From assembly GCA_964427505.1 (NCBI GenBank), contig CAYRUO010000008.1, positions 1 to 64,000 on the forward strand: 64,000 nt of DNA. The letters are read 5' to 3'. The notes under the pieces were generated by a model. It saw only the letters and a program-made list of their open reading frames with translations, did no database searches and was not told where the DNA came from. The DNA comes from Thermanaerothrix sp034436175 (GTDB lineage Bacteria; Chloroflexota; Anaerolineae; Anaerolineales; Anaerolineaceae). Below are positions 41,947 to 49,662 of the stretch, in pieces. Both the position numbers and the translations under genes were made by a program. The first letter of the stretch is position 1; each line of letters begins with the position of its first letter.

Positions 41947-43545
41947 ATGCCATACGCTTCGGTGATTACCCTTCCGCAACCTGTTGCCCTCAGAGACCTT
42001 GTGGCTCAAACACCGATTGAGGTGCTGAATCCTGAGCCACTGCCTCATCTTATGATCCAGGGTCTCTGTATGGACTCGCGGGATGCCTTCGCAGGTTGTT
42101 TGTTTGTAGCCTTGCCGGGTACGACCACCGACGGTCATCGTTATATTCCTCAGGCGGTCCAGAAGGGTGCGGTAGCGGTTATAGGGACTCAGCCCTATGA
42201 TATCCATGCTCTGTCTGTGCCCTATATTCAGGTGCGAGATGCGCGCTTGGCCCTGGCGTATCTTTCTGCGGCGCTCTATCGCTTTCCGGCGCGTTCCATG
42301 ACTATGATCGGGGTAACGGGCACAGATGGGAAGACGACAACCACCAATTTAATTTATCACATCCTTCTCGCCGCCGGTCTGAAAGCGGGTATAATCTCAA
42401 CCGTCAATGCCGTGATCGGGGATCAGGTGCTGGATACCGGTTTTCATGTCACCACGCCAGAAGCGCCCGATGTTCAGCGCTATCTTGCCCTGATGCGCGA
42501 TGCGGGTCTCACCCATGCTGTCCTTGAGGCGACATCGCACGGTTTAGCCCAGGATCGGGTAACGGCGTGTGAATTCGATATCGCTGTGGTTACCAACATC
42601 ACCCATGAGCACTTGGATTACCACGGATCCTATGAGGCATACCGCGCTGCGAAAGCCCGCTTGTTTCAATTTCTAGAAACGACGCTGCCCAAACCGCAAG
42701 GAAATCCACGTCTGGCTGTGCTCAACCGCGATGATGCTTCGTATGGTTACCTGAGCGCCCTGGTTAAGGGCCCTCAAGTTGCGTATAGCCTGCAACCGGG
42801 GGCAGAGGTATGGGCTGAAGCCGTCCATCAAGACGCTGAGGGGCTCTCATTTATGGCGCACGTGGGTCAACAGGTCATTCCTATTCACAGCCGATTGATT
42901 GGTGAATACAACGTTTCGAACATCCTGGCGGCTTTAGCGGCGACCGTGTTGGGATTAAACGTGGCGCCCGAAGCGGCGCGGCTTGGGGTTTCCAATCTTC
43001 CGGGCATTCCCGGGCGCATGGAACGGATTGATTTGGGGCAGGATTTTTTGGCTATTGTGGATTTTGCTCATACCCCTAACGCCCTTAAGCGCGCCTTGAC
43101 TACGGTGCGCCGGTTGACGAGCGGGCGGGTGATTGCGATCTTCGGCTCGGCAGGACTGCGGGATCGCGAGAAGCGACACCTCATGGCGACAGAATCGGCT
43201 CGCCTGGCGGATATCACGATTTTGACCGCCGAAGATCCGCGCACCGAATCACTCGCAGAGATCTTAGAAGTGATGCTCCGGGCGGCGGTTCAAGCAGGGG
43301 CTGTGGAAGGCCAATCCGTTTTTTGCGTTCCGGATCGGGGTGAAGCGATACGGCTGGGGGTGCGGTTGGCTCAACCCGGGGATGTGGTGATTGCCTTGGG
43401 CAAGGGACATGAGCAATCTATGTGCTTTGGAACGGTGGAGTATCCCTGGGATGACCGCTTGGCGATGCGGGCAGCCCTGGCGGAGCGCTTGGGATTGTCG
43501 GGCTATTCCATGCCTTATCTACCAACTCAAGAAGGAATTAAATAA
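41947..43545 (+). CDS. murE: MurE-like UDP-MurNAc-tripeptide ligase
   Basis: A 532-residue ATP-dependent Mur ligase adding the third amino acid to the peptidoglycan stem. Walker-like GVTGTDGKTTT, the ENT-type fold with VLEATSHGL and NITHEHLDYH, and the C-terminal DFAHTPNAL region are all present. The residue-selection motif is EDPRTES where E. coli (meso-diaminopimelate) has DNPR, so the amino acid may be another diamine, for example ornithine as reported in some Chloroflexota. The ATG at 41947 lies seven bases after a TAAAAT box (41934-41939), which suggests a leaderless transcript. Confidence 0.88.
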   Translation: MPYASVITLPQPVALRDLVAQTPIEVLNPEPLPHLMIQGLCMDSRDAFAGCLFVALPGTTTDGHRYIPQAVQKGAVAVIGTQPYDIHALSVPYIQVRDARLALAYLSAALYRFPARSMTMIGVTGTDGKTTTTNLIYHILLAAGLKAGIISTVNAVIGDQVLDTGFHVTTPEAPDVQRYLALMRDAGLTHAVLEATSHGLAQDRVTACEFDIAVVTNITHEHLDYHGSYEAYRAAKARLFQFLETTLPKPQGNPRLAVLNRDDASYGYLSALVKGPQVAYSLQPGAEVWAEAVHQDAEGLSFMAHVGQQVIPIHSRLIGEYNVSNILAALAATVLGLNVAPEAARLGVSNLPGIPGRMERIDLGQDFLAIVDFAHTPNALKRALTTVRRLTSGRVIAIFGSAGLRDREKRHLMATESARLADITILTAEDPRTESLAEILEVMLRAAVQAGAVEGQSVFCVPDRGEAIRLGVRLAQPGDVVIALGKGHEQSMCFGTVEYPWDDRLAMRAALAERLGLSGYSMPYLPTQEGIK

Positions 43546-43586
43546 AACAGCCGCTCCCCCTGAACGGATTGGGGCGGCTGTTTTGT
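43544..43586. terminator. Bidirectional terminator between murE and pnp
   Basis: AAAACAGCCG (43544-43553) and CGGCTGTTTT (43575-43584), plus inner C/G tracts. It has A-rich and T-rich flanks and so serves both convergent genes. Confidence 0.85.
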
Positions 43587-43599
43587 CTAATCGCTTAGT

Positions 43600-45852
43600 T
43601 TAGCGGCGTCCACTTGAAGGGGGCTTGGAGCCGCGCGAGGGTTTACCTGCCGGGGCCGATGGACGCCGTGGCGCACCGCCTCCACGGGCTTCGCCGGAGG
43701 GTTTGCGCGCACCACCGGTGCGGCCATTTCGATCATGGGCCTGGGCTTCTTCCGGTGTCCAACCTTCCAGAACGGCTTGGCGTGAAAGGCGGATGCGTCC
43801 GTTCTCGTCAATGTCGGTGACCATGACCGTGATCTCGTCACCCACACGGACGACGTCCTCCACGCTCTTTACACGTTCGGAGTCGAGTTGTGAGATGTGC
43901 ACCATGCCATCTACATTGGGCAGGATTTCGACAAAGGCTCCGAAATCGGTGACTCGCACCACGCGGCCGGTGTAAATACGTCCAATTTGGGGTACTTCGC
44001 ACAGACGCTCGATCTTTTCGCGCGCCAGAGCCGCTCCATTGCCACTGGTGGCTGCAATGTAAACAGTGCCATCCTCTCCAATATCAATGCGCGTATCGGT
44101 CTCGTCCTGAATAGAGCGAATCATCTTGCCGCCCGGTCCGATAATGGCGCCAATCTTATCCACCGGCACCTTGATGATCGTGATGCGCGGTGCATGCGGC
44201 TTCAGTTCGGGGCGCGGCGCGGGGATGACCTTCAGCATTTCGTCCAGGATGAACAGACGAGCACGGCGTGCCTGCTCCAAGGCTTCGCGCATCAGTTCAG
44301 GGGTGATTCCCTTGATCTTGATGTCCATTTGCAGTGCGGTGATGCCTTTGGCCGTCCCGGCTACCTTGAAGTCCATATCCCCAAGATGATCCTCAAGCCC
44401 CTGGATGTCGGTGAGAATCCGGTATTGGTCACCTTCTTTGATCAGCCCCATGGCAATGCCGGCAACGGGAGCCTTGATCGGCACACCGCTGTCCATCAAG
44501 GCCAGCGTCGAGCCGCACACGGAGGCCATAGAGGTGGAACCGTTGGATGAAAGCACCTCTGAGACCAAGCGCAAGGTGTAAGGGAATTCTTCTTCGGGCG
44601 GGATGACCGGCACCAAAGCGCGTTCAGCCAGAGCGCCGTGGCCGATTTCACGCCGCGATTGGCCGCGCAAGGGTTTGACCTCGCCGGTTGAATAAGGCGG
44701 GAAGTTATAGTGGTGCATGTAGCGTTTGGTTTCAATCGGCTCAAGGCTATCCAGTTCCTGAGCTTCGCGTGGGGTGCCGAGGGTGGCCAGGGTTAACACC
44801 TGGGTTTCACCGCGGGTGAAAAGCCCTGAGCCGTGAGCGCGCGGCGAGATCCCCACTTCACACCAAATGGGGCGGATTTCATCCGGCTTGCGCCCATCGG
44901 GGCGAATGCCTTTTTCGAGGATGCGGCGACGCACAATCGCACGATAGACCTCGGTGAAGGCTTCCTTTACTGCCCGCGCCTGGGCGGCGTCTTCACCCGC
45001 CAGTTCTGCCACTAGGCTTTCTTCGAGCGCGTCAATTGCATCGTTAAGTTCGCTCTTGGTATGCGGGGCATCAAGAAGGGCTTCAATCTGTTCTGCAACA
45101 CGCTCGCGGATGGTTTCCACCAAGGCCGGGTCAACTTCAAAGATAGGTACTTCTCGTTTGGGCTTGCCGGCTTCGGCGGCCATTTGCAGTTGGGCATCAA
45201 TTAGCGGCTGAAGGGCTTGATGCCCGAAAGCCAAGGCTTCTACCATGACATCTTCGGGCACTTCATTGGCGCCGGCTTCAACCATCAGAATGGCCTCACG
45301 CGTGCCGGCGATGCGCAAATCAAGGTCTGATTTTTCCTTTTGCTCAAAGGTGGGATTAATGACAAATTGGCCATCAATGCGGCCAATCCGGACGGCACCG
45401 ATTGGCCCGCCCCAAGGAATATCGGAGACCATCAGCGCCGCGGAGGCAGCGTTGACCGCCAAGATATCCAGGGGGTTTTCCATGTCAGCCGAGATGGAAA
45501 ACATGATGACCTGCACCTCATTGCGCATCCCTTTGGGGAAAAGGGGGCGGATGGGGCGGTCGGATAAGCGGGCGATCAGGATGGCTTCTTCCGAGGGTTT
45601 ACCCTCGCGGCGGAAGAACGAGCCGGGGATGCGCCCACCCGCATAGAGGCGTTCTTCGTACTCCACCGTGAGGGGGAAGAAATCCACATCCTCTTTGGGT
45701 TTATCACCCATTGTGGCCGCGGCGAAGACGACCGAATCGCCTAAGCGAACGGTCACCGCACCGCCGGCTTGCCCGGCTAGTTTGCCGGTTTCAAAGATAA
45801 TCGGGCGACCACCAACAATGGCCGTAAATTGTTTGGCTTCTGGTTTACTCAT
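43600..45852 (-). CDS. pnp: Polyribonucleotide nucleotidyltransferase (PNPase)
   Basis: A 750-residue 3'-5' phosphorolytic exoribonuclease. Two RNase PH domains (about 10-230 and 310-560) with the linking helical domain, a KH domain (VDKIGAIIGPGGKMIRSIQ) and an S1 domain (GRVVRVTDFGAFVEIL) end in a short Arg-Gly-Pro-rich tail. The ATG at 45852 is preceded by AAAGGAG and gives the normal PNPase N-terminus; the reading frame stays open upstream to 45924 but that part lies in a leader hairpin. It follows rpsO on the same strand, as in E. coli. Confidence 0.96.
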   Translation of the reverse strand: MSKPEAKQFTAIVGGRPIIFETGKLAGQAGGAVTVRLGDSVVFAAATMGDKPKEDVDFFPLTVEYEERLYAGGRIPGSFFRREGKPSEEAILIARLSDRPIRPLFPKGMRNEVQVIMFSISADMENPLDILAVNAASAALMVSDIPWGGPIGAVRIGRIDGQFVINPTFEQKEKSDLDLRIAGTREAILMVEAGANEVPEDVMVEALAFGHQALQPLIDAQLQMAAEAGKPKREVPIFEVDPALVETIRERVAEQIEALLDAPHTKSELNDAIDALEESLVAELAGEDAAQARAVKEAFTEVYRAIVRRRILEKGIRPDGRKPDEIRPIWCEVGISPRAHGSGLFTRGETQVLTLATLGTPREAQELDSLEPIETKRYMHHYNFPPYSTGEVKPLRGQSRREIGHGALAERALVPVIPPEEEFPYTLRLVSEVLSSNGSTSMASVCGSTLALMDSGVPIKAPVAGIAMGLIKEGDQYRILTDIQGLEDHLGDMDFKVAGTAKGITALQMDIKIKGITPELMREALEQARRARLFILDEMLKVIPAPRPELKPHAPRITIIKVPVDKIGAIIGPGGKMIRSIQDETDTRIDIGEDGTVYIAATSGNGAALAREKIERLCEVPQIGRIYTGRVVRVTDFGAFVEILPNVDGMVHISQLDSERVKSVEDVVRVGDEITVMVTDIDENGRIRLSRQAVLEGWTPEEAQAHDRNGRTGGARKPSGEARGGGAPRRPSAPAGKPSRGSKPPSSGRR

Positions 45853-45874
45853 ATTCTCCTTTACCTCTTTTTTA

Positions 45875-45954
45875 TCCCCCCAGCGGGTTAGGAACTGAAA
45901 ACCATTGAGGACATGTGTCCTCACCAGATTTCAACTCCCAACCGCGTGGGGGGA
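45875..45954 (-). ncRNA. Long structured leader of pnp mRNA (candidate RNase III-type hairpin)
   Basis: The plus-strand stretch 45886-45912 pairs with 45917-45943 around the tetraloop ATGT. Twenty-seven positions pair with only two mismatches when G-U pairs are allowed. A 3x3 internal loop (45883-45885 with 45944-45946) leads to an outer stem TCCCCCCA (45875-45882) and TGGGGGGA (45947-45954). The whole 80-base element ends about 13 bases before the pnp ribosome site. In E. coli a comparable double-stranded leader is cut by RNase III and used by PNPase to control its own level. Confidence 0.75.
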
Positions 45955-45973
45955 GAATGACCCATTTAGCCTC

Positions 45974-46014
45974 AAAAAAGTGAGTAGATGGTCAACGTTT
46001 TGCCATCTACTCAC
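45974..46014 (-). terminator. Terminator of rpsO
   Basis: Perfect 12-bp inverted repeat GTGAGTAGATGG (45980-45991) and CCATCTACTCAC (46003-46014); on the minus strand it is followed by six T residues (45979-45974). It may be partly read through into pnp. Confidence 0.88.
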
Positions 46015-46026
46015 CGTTTCTTCCGG

Positions 46027-46299
46027 CTATCGCGCTCGCAAGTTAAGGCGTTCGGTTAGTGCAGCGTATCGGGTGTAGTCCTTGCGGCGCAAATACATCA
46101 GTAGACGGCGACGTTGCCCCACGAGTTTGAGCAGACCGCGCCGTGAGGACTCATCGTGTTTGTGAGTCCGTAGGTGCTCGGTTAATTGATTAATCCGATG
46201 CGTGAGCAACGCGATTTGCACCTCGGGTGAGCCGGTATCGCCCTCATGGCGCCCAAACTCGCTGATCAGTTTGTTTTTCTCCTCTTTTGTTAAAGTCAT
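46027..46299 (-). CDS. rpsO: 30S ribosomal protein S15
   Basis: A 90-residue ribosomal protein that binds 16S rRNA helices. The sequence has the conserved FGRHEGDTGSPEVQIALLT block and ends with the RRGLLKLVGQRRRLLMYLRRKD region, so it is full length. It is separated from the downstream pnp gene by a terminator and a leader hairpin. Confidence 0.97.
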   Translation of the reverse strand: MTLTKEEKNKLISEFGRHEGDTGSPEVQIALLTHRINQLTEHLRTHKHDESSRRGLLKLVGQRRRLLMYLRRKDYTRYAALTERLNLRAR

Positions 46300-46408
46300 G
46301 ACGTCTGCTACTCCTTATGGTTTTATTGATTGTGTTGAGCAGGTCTCCTAGTGAGCAGGTTGCTCCCACCCACCGGTCTAGTCACTGCGATATTTATTAT
46401 ACCAGAGG

Positions 46409-47248
46409 TTAACGGCTTGGTGGAGGTTTTTGCGGTGGTGTGGATTGCCGCAAGGCGCTCTGAAGGCGTTGACGGTAATCTTCGGGGAGCATGGGGAGAA
46501 CAGCCCGAATGAGCCGCCGGGCATTTGAGGGAGGGAGCGAACGCATTAATTGACGCGAAAAATAGGTCGTTTCTGCCGGTGAACGCTCGGCCAGGACTTG
46601 GAGCAAATCCAATACTTCCTGCGGAAGCGCGGGAGAGACGTGTTCTCGAAGCCATTGAGTAAGCCAATCAAAAACGAAGGGAAAGTTATCGAAGTTGGGA
46701 TCTTGGATCAGATTTCGGATGGCGCTTAGGGCAACCCGTCGGGCTCCGGGTGATGGGGAGAAGAGCCATCCCTGGATCAGATCCAGCCAGGAATCCCAGG
46801 CTGCTTTTTTCATCCCTTCGGTGGCCAGGACAAGGGTAGAAATGAGGTGAGACGAATTCTCGATCCCTTGAACCCATTGGGTGAGGCGGTCTTGGATGCT
46901 CGAACGGGTTTCATCGGTAACAGGTACGGCACGAATGAGAACAGCCGCTAAATAGCCATCGAGGGAGGAACCCTCTGCCCACAAGAGATTAGCCAGTTGA
47001 AGAGCGGCTTCAGGGTGCTGAAGAGCGAGGGTATTGAGCGCGGCTTCAACTTCATGGATAACGACGGGTGGCACGGACAAGCGCTCTGAGGCTCGGGCCA
47101 ACGGGATCGCTTCGCCAGGCCGGTAGGATTGATCGGCATATTGGTCTAATAAGCGTTTGAGCCCGCGCTTAAATTGGGGTACGTCCTCAAAGATGGAGGA
47201 TAACTCTTGAAGACGCTGGCGTAAGGTGTGTAAAGGGACTGCCGGCAT
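46409..47248 (-). CDS. HEAT-repeat-like protein of unknown function
   Basis: A 279-residue soluble protein not assigned to a named family. It is almost entirely helical and contains repeated Leu/Ala-rich helix pairs (for example LIQDPNFDNFPFVFDWLTQW and EVLDLLQVLAERSP) suggesting ARM/HEAT repeats. The last 15 residues are Pro/Gln/Arg-rich. No catalytic motif is visible. It begins nine bases after the stop of proS on the same strand, so it is likely the last gene of the LOG-proS operon. Confidence 0.65.
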   Translation of the reverse strand: MPAVPLHTLRQRLQELSSIFEDVPQFKRGLKRLLDQYADQSYRPGEAIPLARASERLSVPPVVIHEVEAALNTLALQHPEAALQLANLLWAEGSSLDGYLAAVLIRAVPVTDETRSSIQDRLTQWVQGIENSSHLISTLVLATEGMKKAAWDSWLDLIQGWLFSPSPGARRVALSAIRNLIQDPNFDNFPFVFDWLTQWLREHVSPALPQEVLDLLQVLAERSPAETTYFSRQLMRSLPPSNARRLIRAVLPMLPEDYRQRLQSALRQSTPPQKPPPSR

Positions 47249-47257
47249 AATTAGCCG

Positions 47258-48694
47258 CTAATAAGCACGGGCAAAATACACCTTTTGGGTAGCGCGCTGA
47301 CCACAGACGATACAGCGTCCCTCACCACCCGGCTGTTCCAGCGGAATGCACCGAGTGGTGGCTTTGGTATCCTCTTTGACCTTGGCTTCACATTCGGCGC
47401 TACCACACCACCAGGAAAAAGCCCAGCCGTGTTGCACAACCTCGCGCAGTTCGTCGTAATCCTTGGGATCAAAAATGTGCTCATCGCGAAATTGAGTGGC
47501 CCGCTTGAGCATGGATTGATGAATATCGTCCAGCAGTTGAGCAAACTGGGCTTCAAGGTTATCCGGGTAAAGGGTGGATTTACCGGCTTTGCCCGGAATA
47601 TCGCGTCGTGCCACGGTCAATACCCCTTTCTCAACATCCTTAGGCCCGATTTCAATGCGCAACGGCACGCCGCGCAGTTCCCAATCGTTGAACTTAAACC
47701 CGGGGGTTACCTCACTGCGATCATCCACCTTTACCCGGAAGCGCGTGCTCAGTTGCTTGTGCAGTTGCGTGGCTACTGCCATGACCTGGGACTGCTCGGC
47801 ATCACTTCGGTAAATGGGAACAATGACGATTTGAATCGGCGCCAGCCGTGGCGGTAGGATAAGACCCTGATCATCACCATGGGTCATGATAATTGCGCCG
47901 ATAAAGCGGGTCGAAAGCCCCCAGGACGTCGTCCAGCAATACTGCAGTTGGTTGTTGCGATCTAAGTATTGGATATCAAAGGCGCGGGCGAAATTTTGCC
48001 CGAGAAAATGCGAGGTGCCGGCCTGCAGGGCGCGGGTATCGCCCATCATGGCTTCAATGGTATAAGACTGCACGGCACCGGCAAATTTTTCGGTTTCGCT
48101 TTTACGACCCGGGATCACCGGGACGGCAGCTTCGTTGTAGGCGAAGTCGGTATAGACGTGGAGCATGCGTAGCGTTTCTTCCAGTGCTTCTTCTTCGGTG
48201 GCGTGTGCGGTGTGACCTTCTTGCCAATAGAATTCCAGGGTGCGTAGGAACAGGCGGGTGCGCATCTCCCACCGCACGACATTGCCCCACTGATTAATCA
48301 ATACCGGCAAGTCGCGATAAGATCGGATCCATTTCGAATACATGTAGCCGATAATGGTTTCCGAGGTAGGACGCACCACCAGAGGCTCTTCCAAGGTCTC
48401 TCCACCGCCGACGGTCACCACCGCCAATTCCGGCGAGAAACCCTCGACATGTTCTTTTTCTTTCTCCAGAAAAGACATGGGGATGAAGAGGGGAAAGGCA
48501 GCATTGACGTGCCCGGTTTCTTTGAAACGCCGGTCGAGTGCCTGCTGAATATTCTCCCACAACGCCCACCCATAAGGCCGGATGACCATACAGCCGCGGA
48601 CGGGGGCGTAATCGGCCAATTCGGCCCGTAGCACGACCTGGTTATACCATTCCGAGAAATTTTCGCTTCGTGCAGGTAACTTCTCTGTGCTCAT
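47258..48694 (-). CDS. proS: Prolyl-tRNA synthetase (eukaryote/archaea-type)
   Basis: A 478-residue class II aminoacyl-tRNA synthetase that charges tRNA-Pro. It is the short ProS type without the bacterial editing insertion. Class II motif 2 (RWEMRTRLFLRTLEFYWQEGHTA) is visible, with RPTSETI before it and the C-terminal zinc-binding domain WCGSAECE ... RCIVCG, which is kept intact. The absence of the editing domain means that Ala-tRNA(Pro) must be cleared by another enzyme. Its start overlaps the stop of the LOG-family gene by four bases. Confidence 0.95.
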   Translation of the reverse strand: MSTEKLPARSENFSEWYNQVVLRAELADYAPVRGCMVIRPYGWALWENIQQALDRRFKETGHVNAAFPLFIPMSFLEKEKEHVEGFSPELAVVTVGGGETLEEPLVVRPTSETIIGYMYSKWIRSYRDLPVLINQWGNVVRWEMRTRLFLRTLEFYWQEGHTAHATEEEALEETLRMLHVYTDFAYNEAAVPVIPGRKSETEKFAGAVQSYTIEAMMGDTRALQAGTSHFLGQNFARAFDIQYLDRNNQLQYCWTTSWGLSTRFIGAIIMTHGDDQGLILPPRLAPIQIVIVPIYRSDAEQSQVMAVATQLHKQLSTRFRVKVDDRSEVTPGFKFNDWELRGVPLRIEIGPKDVEKGVLTVARRDIPGKAGKSTLYPDNLEAQFAQLLDDIHQSMLKRATQFRDEHIFDPKDYDELREVVQHGWAFSWWCGSAECEAKVKEDTKATTRCIPLEQPGGEGRCIVCGQRATQKVYFARAY

Positions 48695-49257
48695 GGGTTT
48701 CGTCCATCCTTGGGGAGAGATTGAAGGGCTTTTAGGGTTTCATGATAAGCCGTTTGGTAATCCGGGGCAAAAATGAGCCAACGTTGTTCGTTGGGCGCAA
48801 GCAGATGATCCATTTCCAGAAAGAGGGTGTGAAAAACGTTTTGCCATCCGGCACCGACCAGGATCAGCGGTTTGGGTGGAATCGCCTGAATGATCAGATG
48901 ATTCCAGAACAGACTGATTTCTGCCAAGGTGCCGGCGCCTCCCGGCAGGGCAATTGCCGCATCACATTCGCGGATCAGGATGGCGATCCGTTCGATGAGG
49001 GTGCGGGCTCGAATCTCTTCACCAACCCAGGGATTCGCGCCGGTAGGACGCCAGCGCTCGATTTCTTCACAGGTGACCCCGATAACGTGTCCTCCGGCCT
49101 CTGCGGCGCCGCGTGAAGCGGCTTCCATGGTGCCCATGTAACCACCGGTCAGCAGGGTATGGCCTCCCTGTCCGATCAGTCGTCCGAGGTTGTAAGCGGT
49201 TTCATAATCGGGTTGGCCAGGCTGTGGCCGTGCGCTTCCAAAGACGGAAATTTTCAT
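48691..49257 (-). CDS. LOG-family nucleotide phosphoribohydrolase-like protein
   Basis: A 188-residue Rossmann-fold protein. It has the N-terminal VFGSARPQPGQPDYETAYNLG, the LLTGGYMGTMEAASRGA segment and the family motif LPGGAGTLAEIS (the PGGxGTxxE active site). LOG-type enzymes cleave the ribose-base bond of nucleoside monophosphates, as in cytokinin activation; other members have been called lysine decarboxylase-like. The real substrate is unknown. It precedes proS in a tightly coupled unit. Confidence 0.85.
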   Translation of the reverse strand: MKISVFGSARPQPGQPDYETAYNLGRLIGQGGHTLLTGGYMGTMEAASRGAAEAGGHVIGVTCEEIERWRPTGANPWVGEEIRARTLIERIAILIRECDAAIALPGGAGTLAEISLFWNHLIIQAIPPKPLILVGAGWQNVFHTLFLEMDHLLAPNEQRWLIFAPDYQTAYHETLKALQSLPKDGRNP

Positions 49258-49324
49258 ACGTTTAACCTTGCGTTGAAGATACTATATTTTAACCTAATCT
49301 CTGCCGTGTCTTTGCCGTAGAAGG

Positions 49325-49579
49325 CTATCTCAACCCTTCCTCGTTCAACTGATCTGAAACAAATCCCAAGGCTTTGAGCGCCGCGCGAGCCGAAAGGCGT
49401 TGTTCGGGATGCCAACCCGGTTCGGTGGCCATGCGATAGAGGTGTTGCAAAACGGCTTGTTTCTCCGCACGACCCAATGGCGCGAACGCCGTCCGGACCT
49501 GCTGTGGATCGCGCGAAAGGATGGCGTCCCAGAAGGCTTCGGGATCCAAGGGAGTGATGTTTTCGTCAGGTGAGGTCAT
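49325..49579 (-). CDS. Small conserved-looking helical protein, unknown
   Basis: An 84-residue soluble protein I do not recognise. It appears fully helical (PLGRAEKQAVLQHLYRMA and RLSARAALKALGF) with no Cys. The ATG at 49579 is chosen because an upstream extension would run back through the fusA-like terminator. It is the short gene right after the EF-G paralogue on the same strand. No function can be assigned. Confidence 0.55.
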   Translation of the reverse strand: MTSPDENITPLDPEAFWDAILSRDPQQVRTAFAPLGRAEKQAVLQHLYRMATEPGWHPEQRLSARAALKALGFVSDQLNEEGLR

Positions 49580-49596
49580 GGTATTGTCATCCAGAA

Positions 49597-49635
49597 TAAA
49601 ACTCTGGTACGGGCGGCGGATTGCCCGTACCAGAG
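49597..49635 (-). terminator. Terminator after the EF-G paralogue
   Basis: Perfect 13-bp inverted repeat CTCTGGTACGGGC (49602-49614) and GCCCGTACCAGAG (49623-49635); on the minus strand it runs into TTTTATT. Confidence 0.85.
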
Positions 49636-49662
49636 AGGCTACATTCGTCAATAGGGATGGGG

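Noticed and set aside
45853..45924. Upstream extension of pnp
   Set aside because: The extra codons lie inside the leader hairpin; MSKPEAKQF with AAAGGAG upstream is the normal start.
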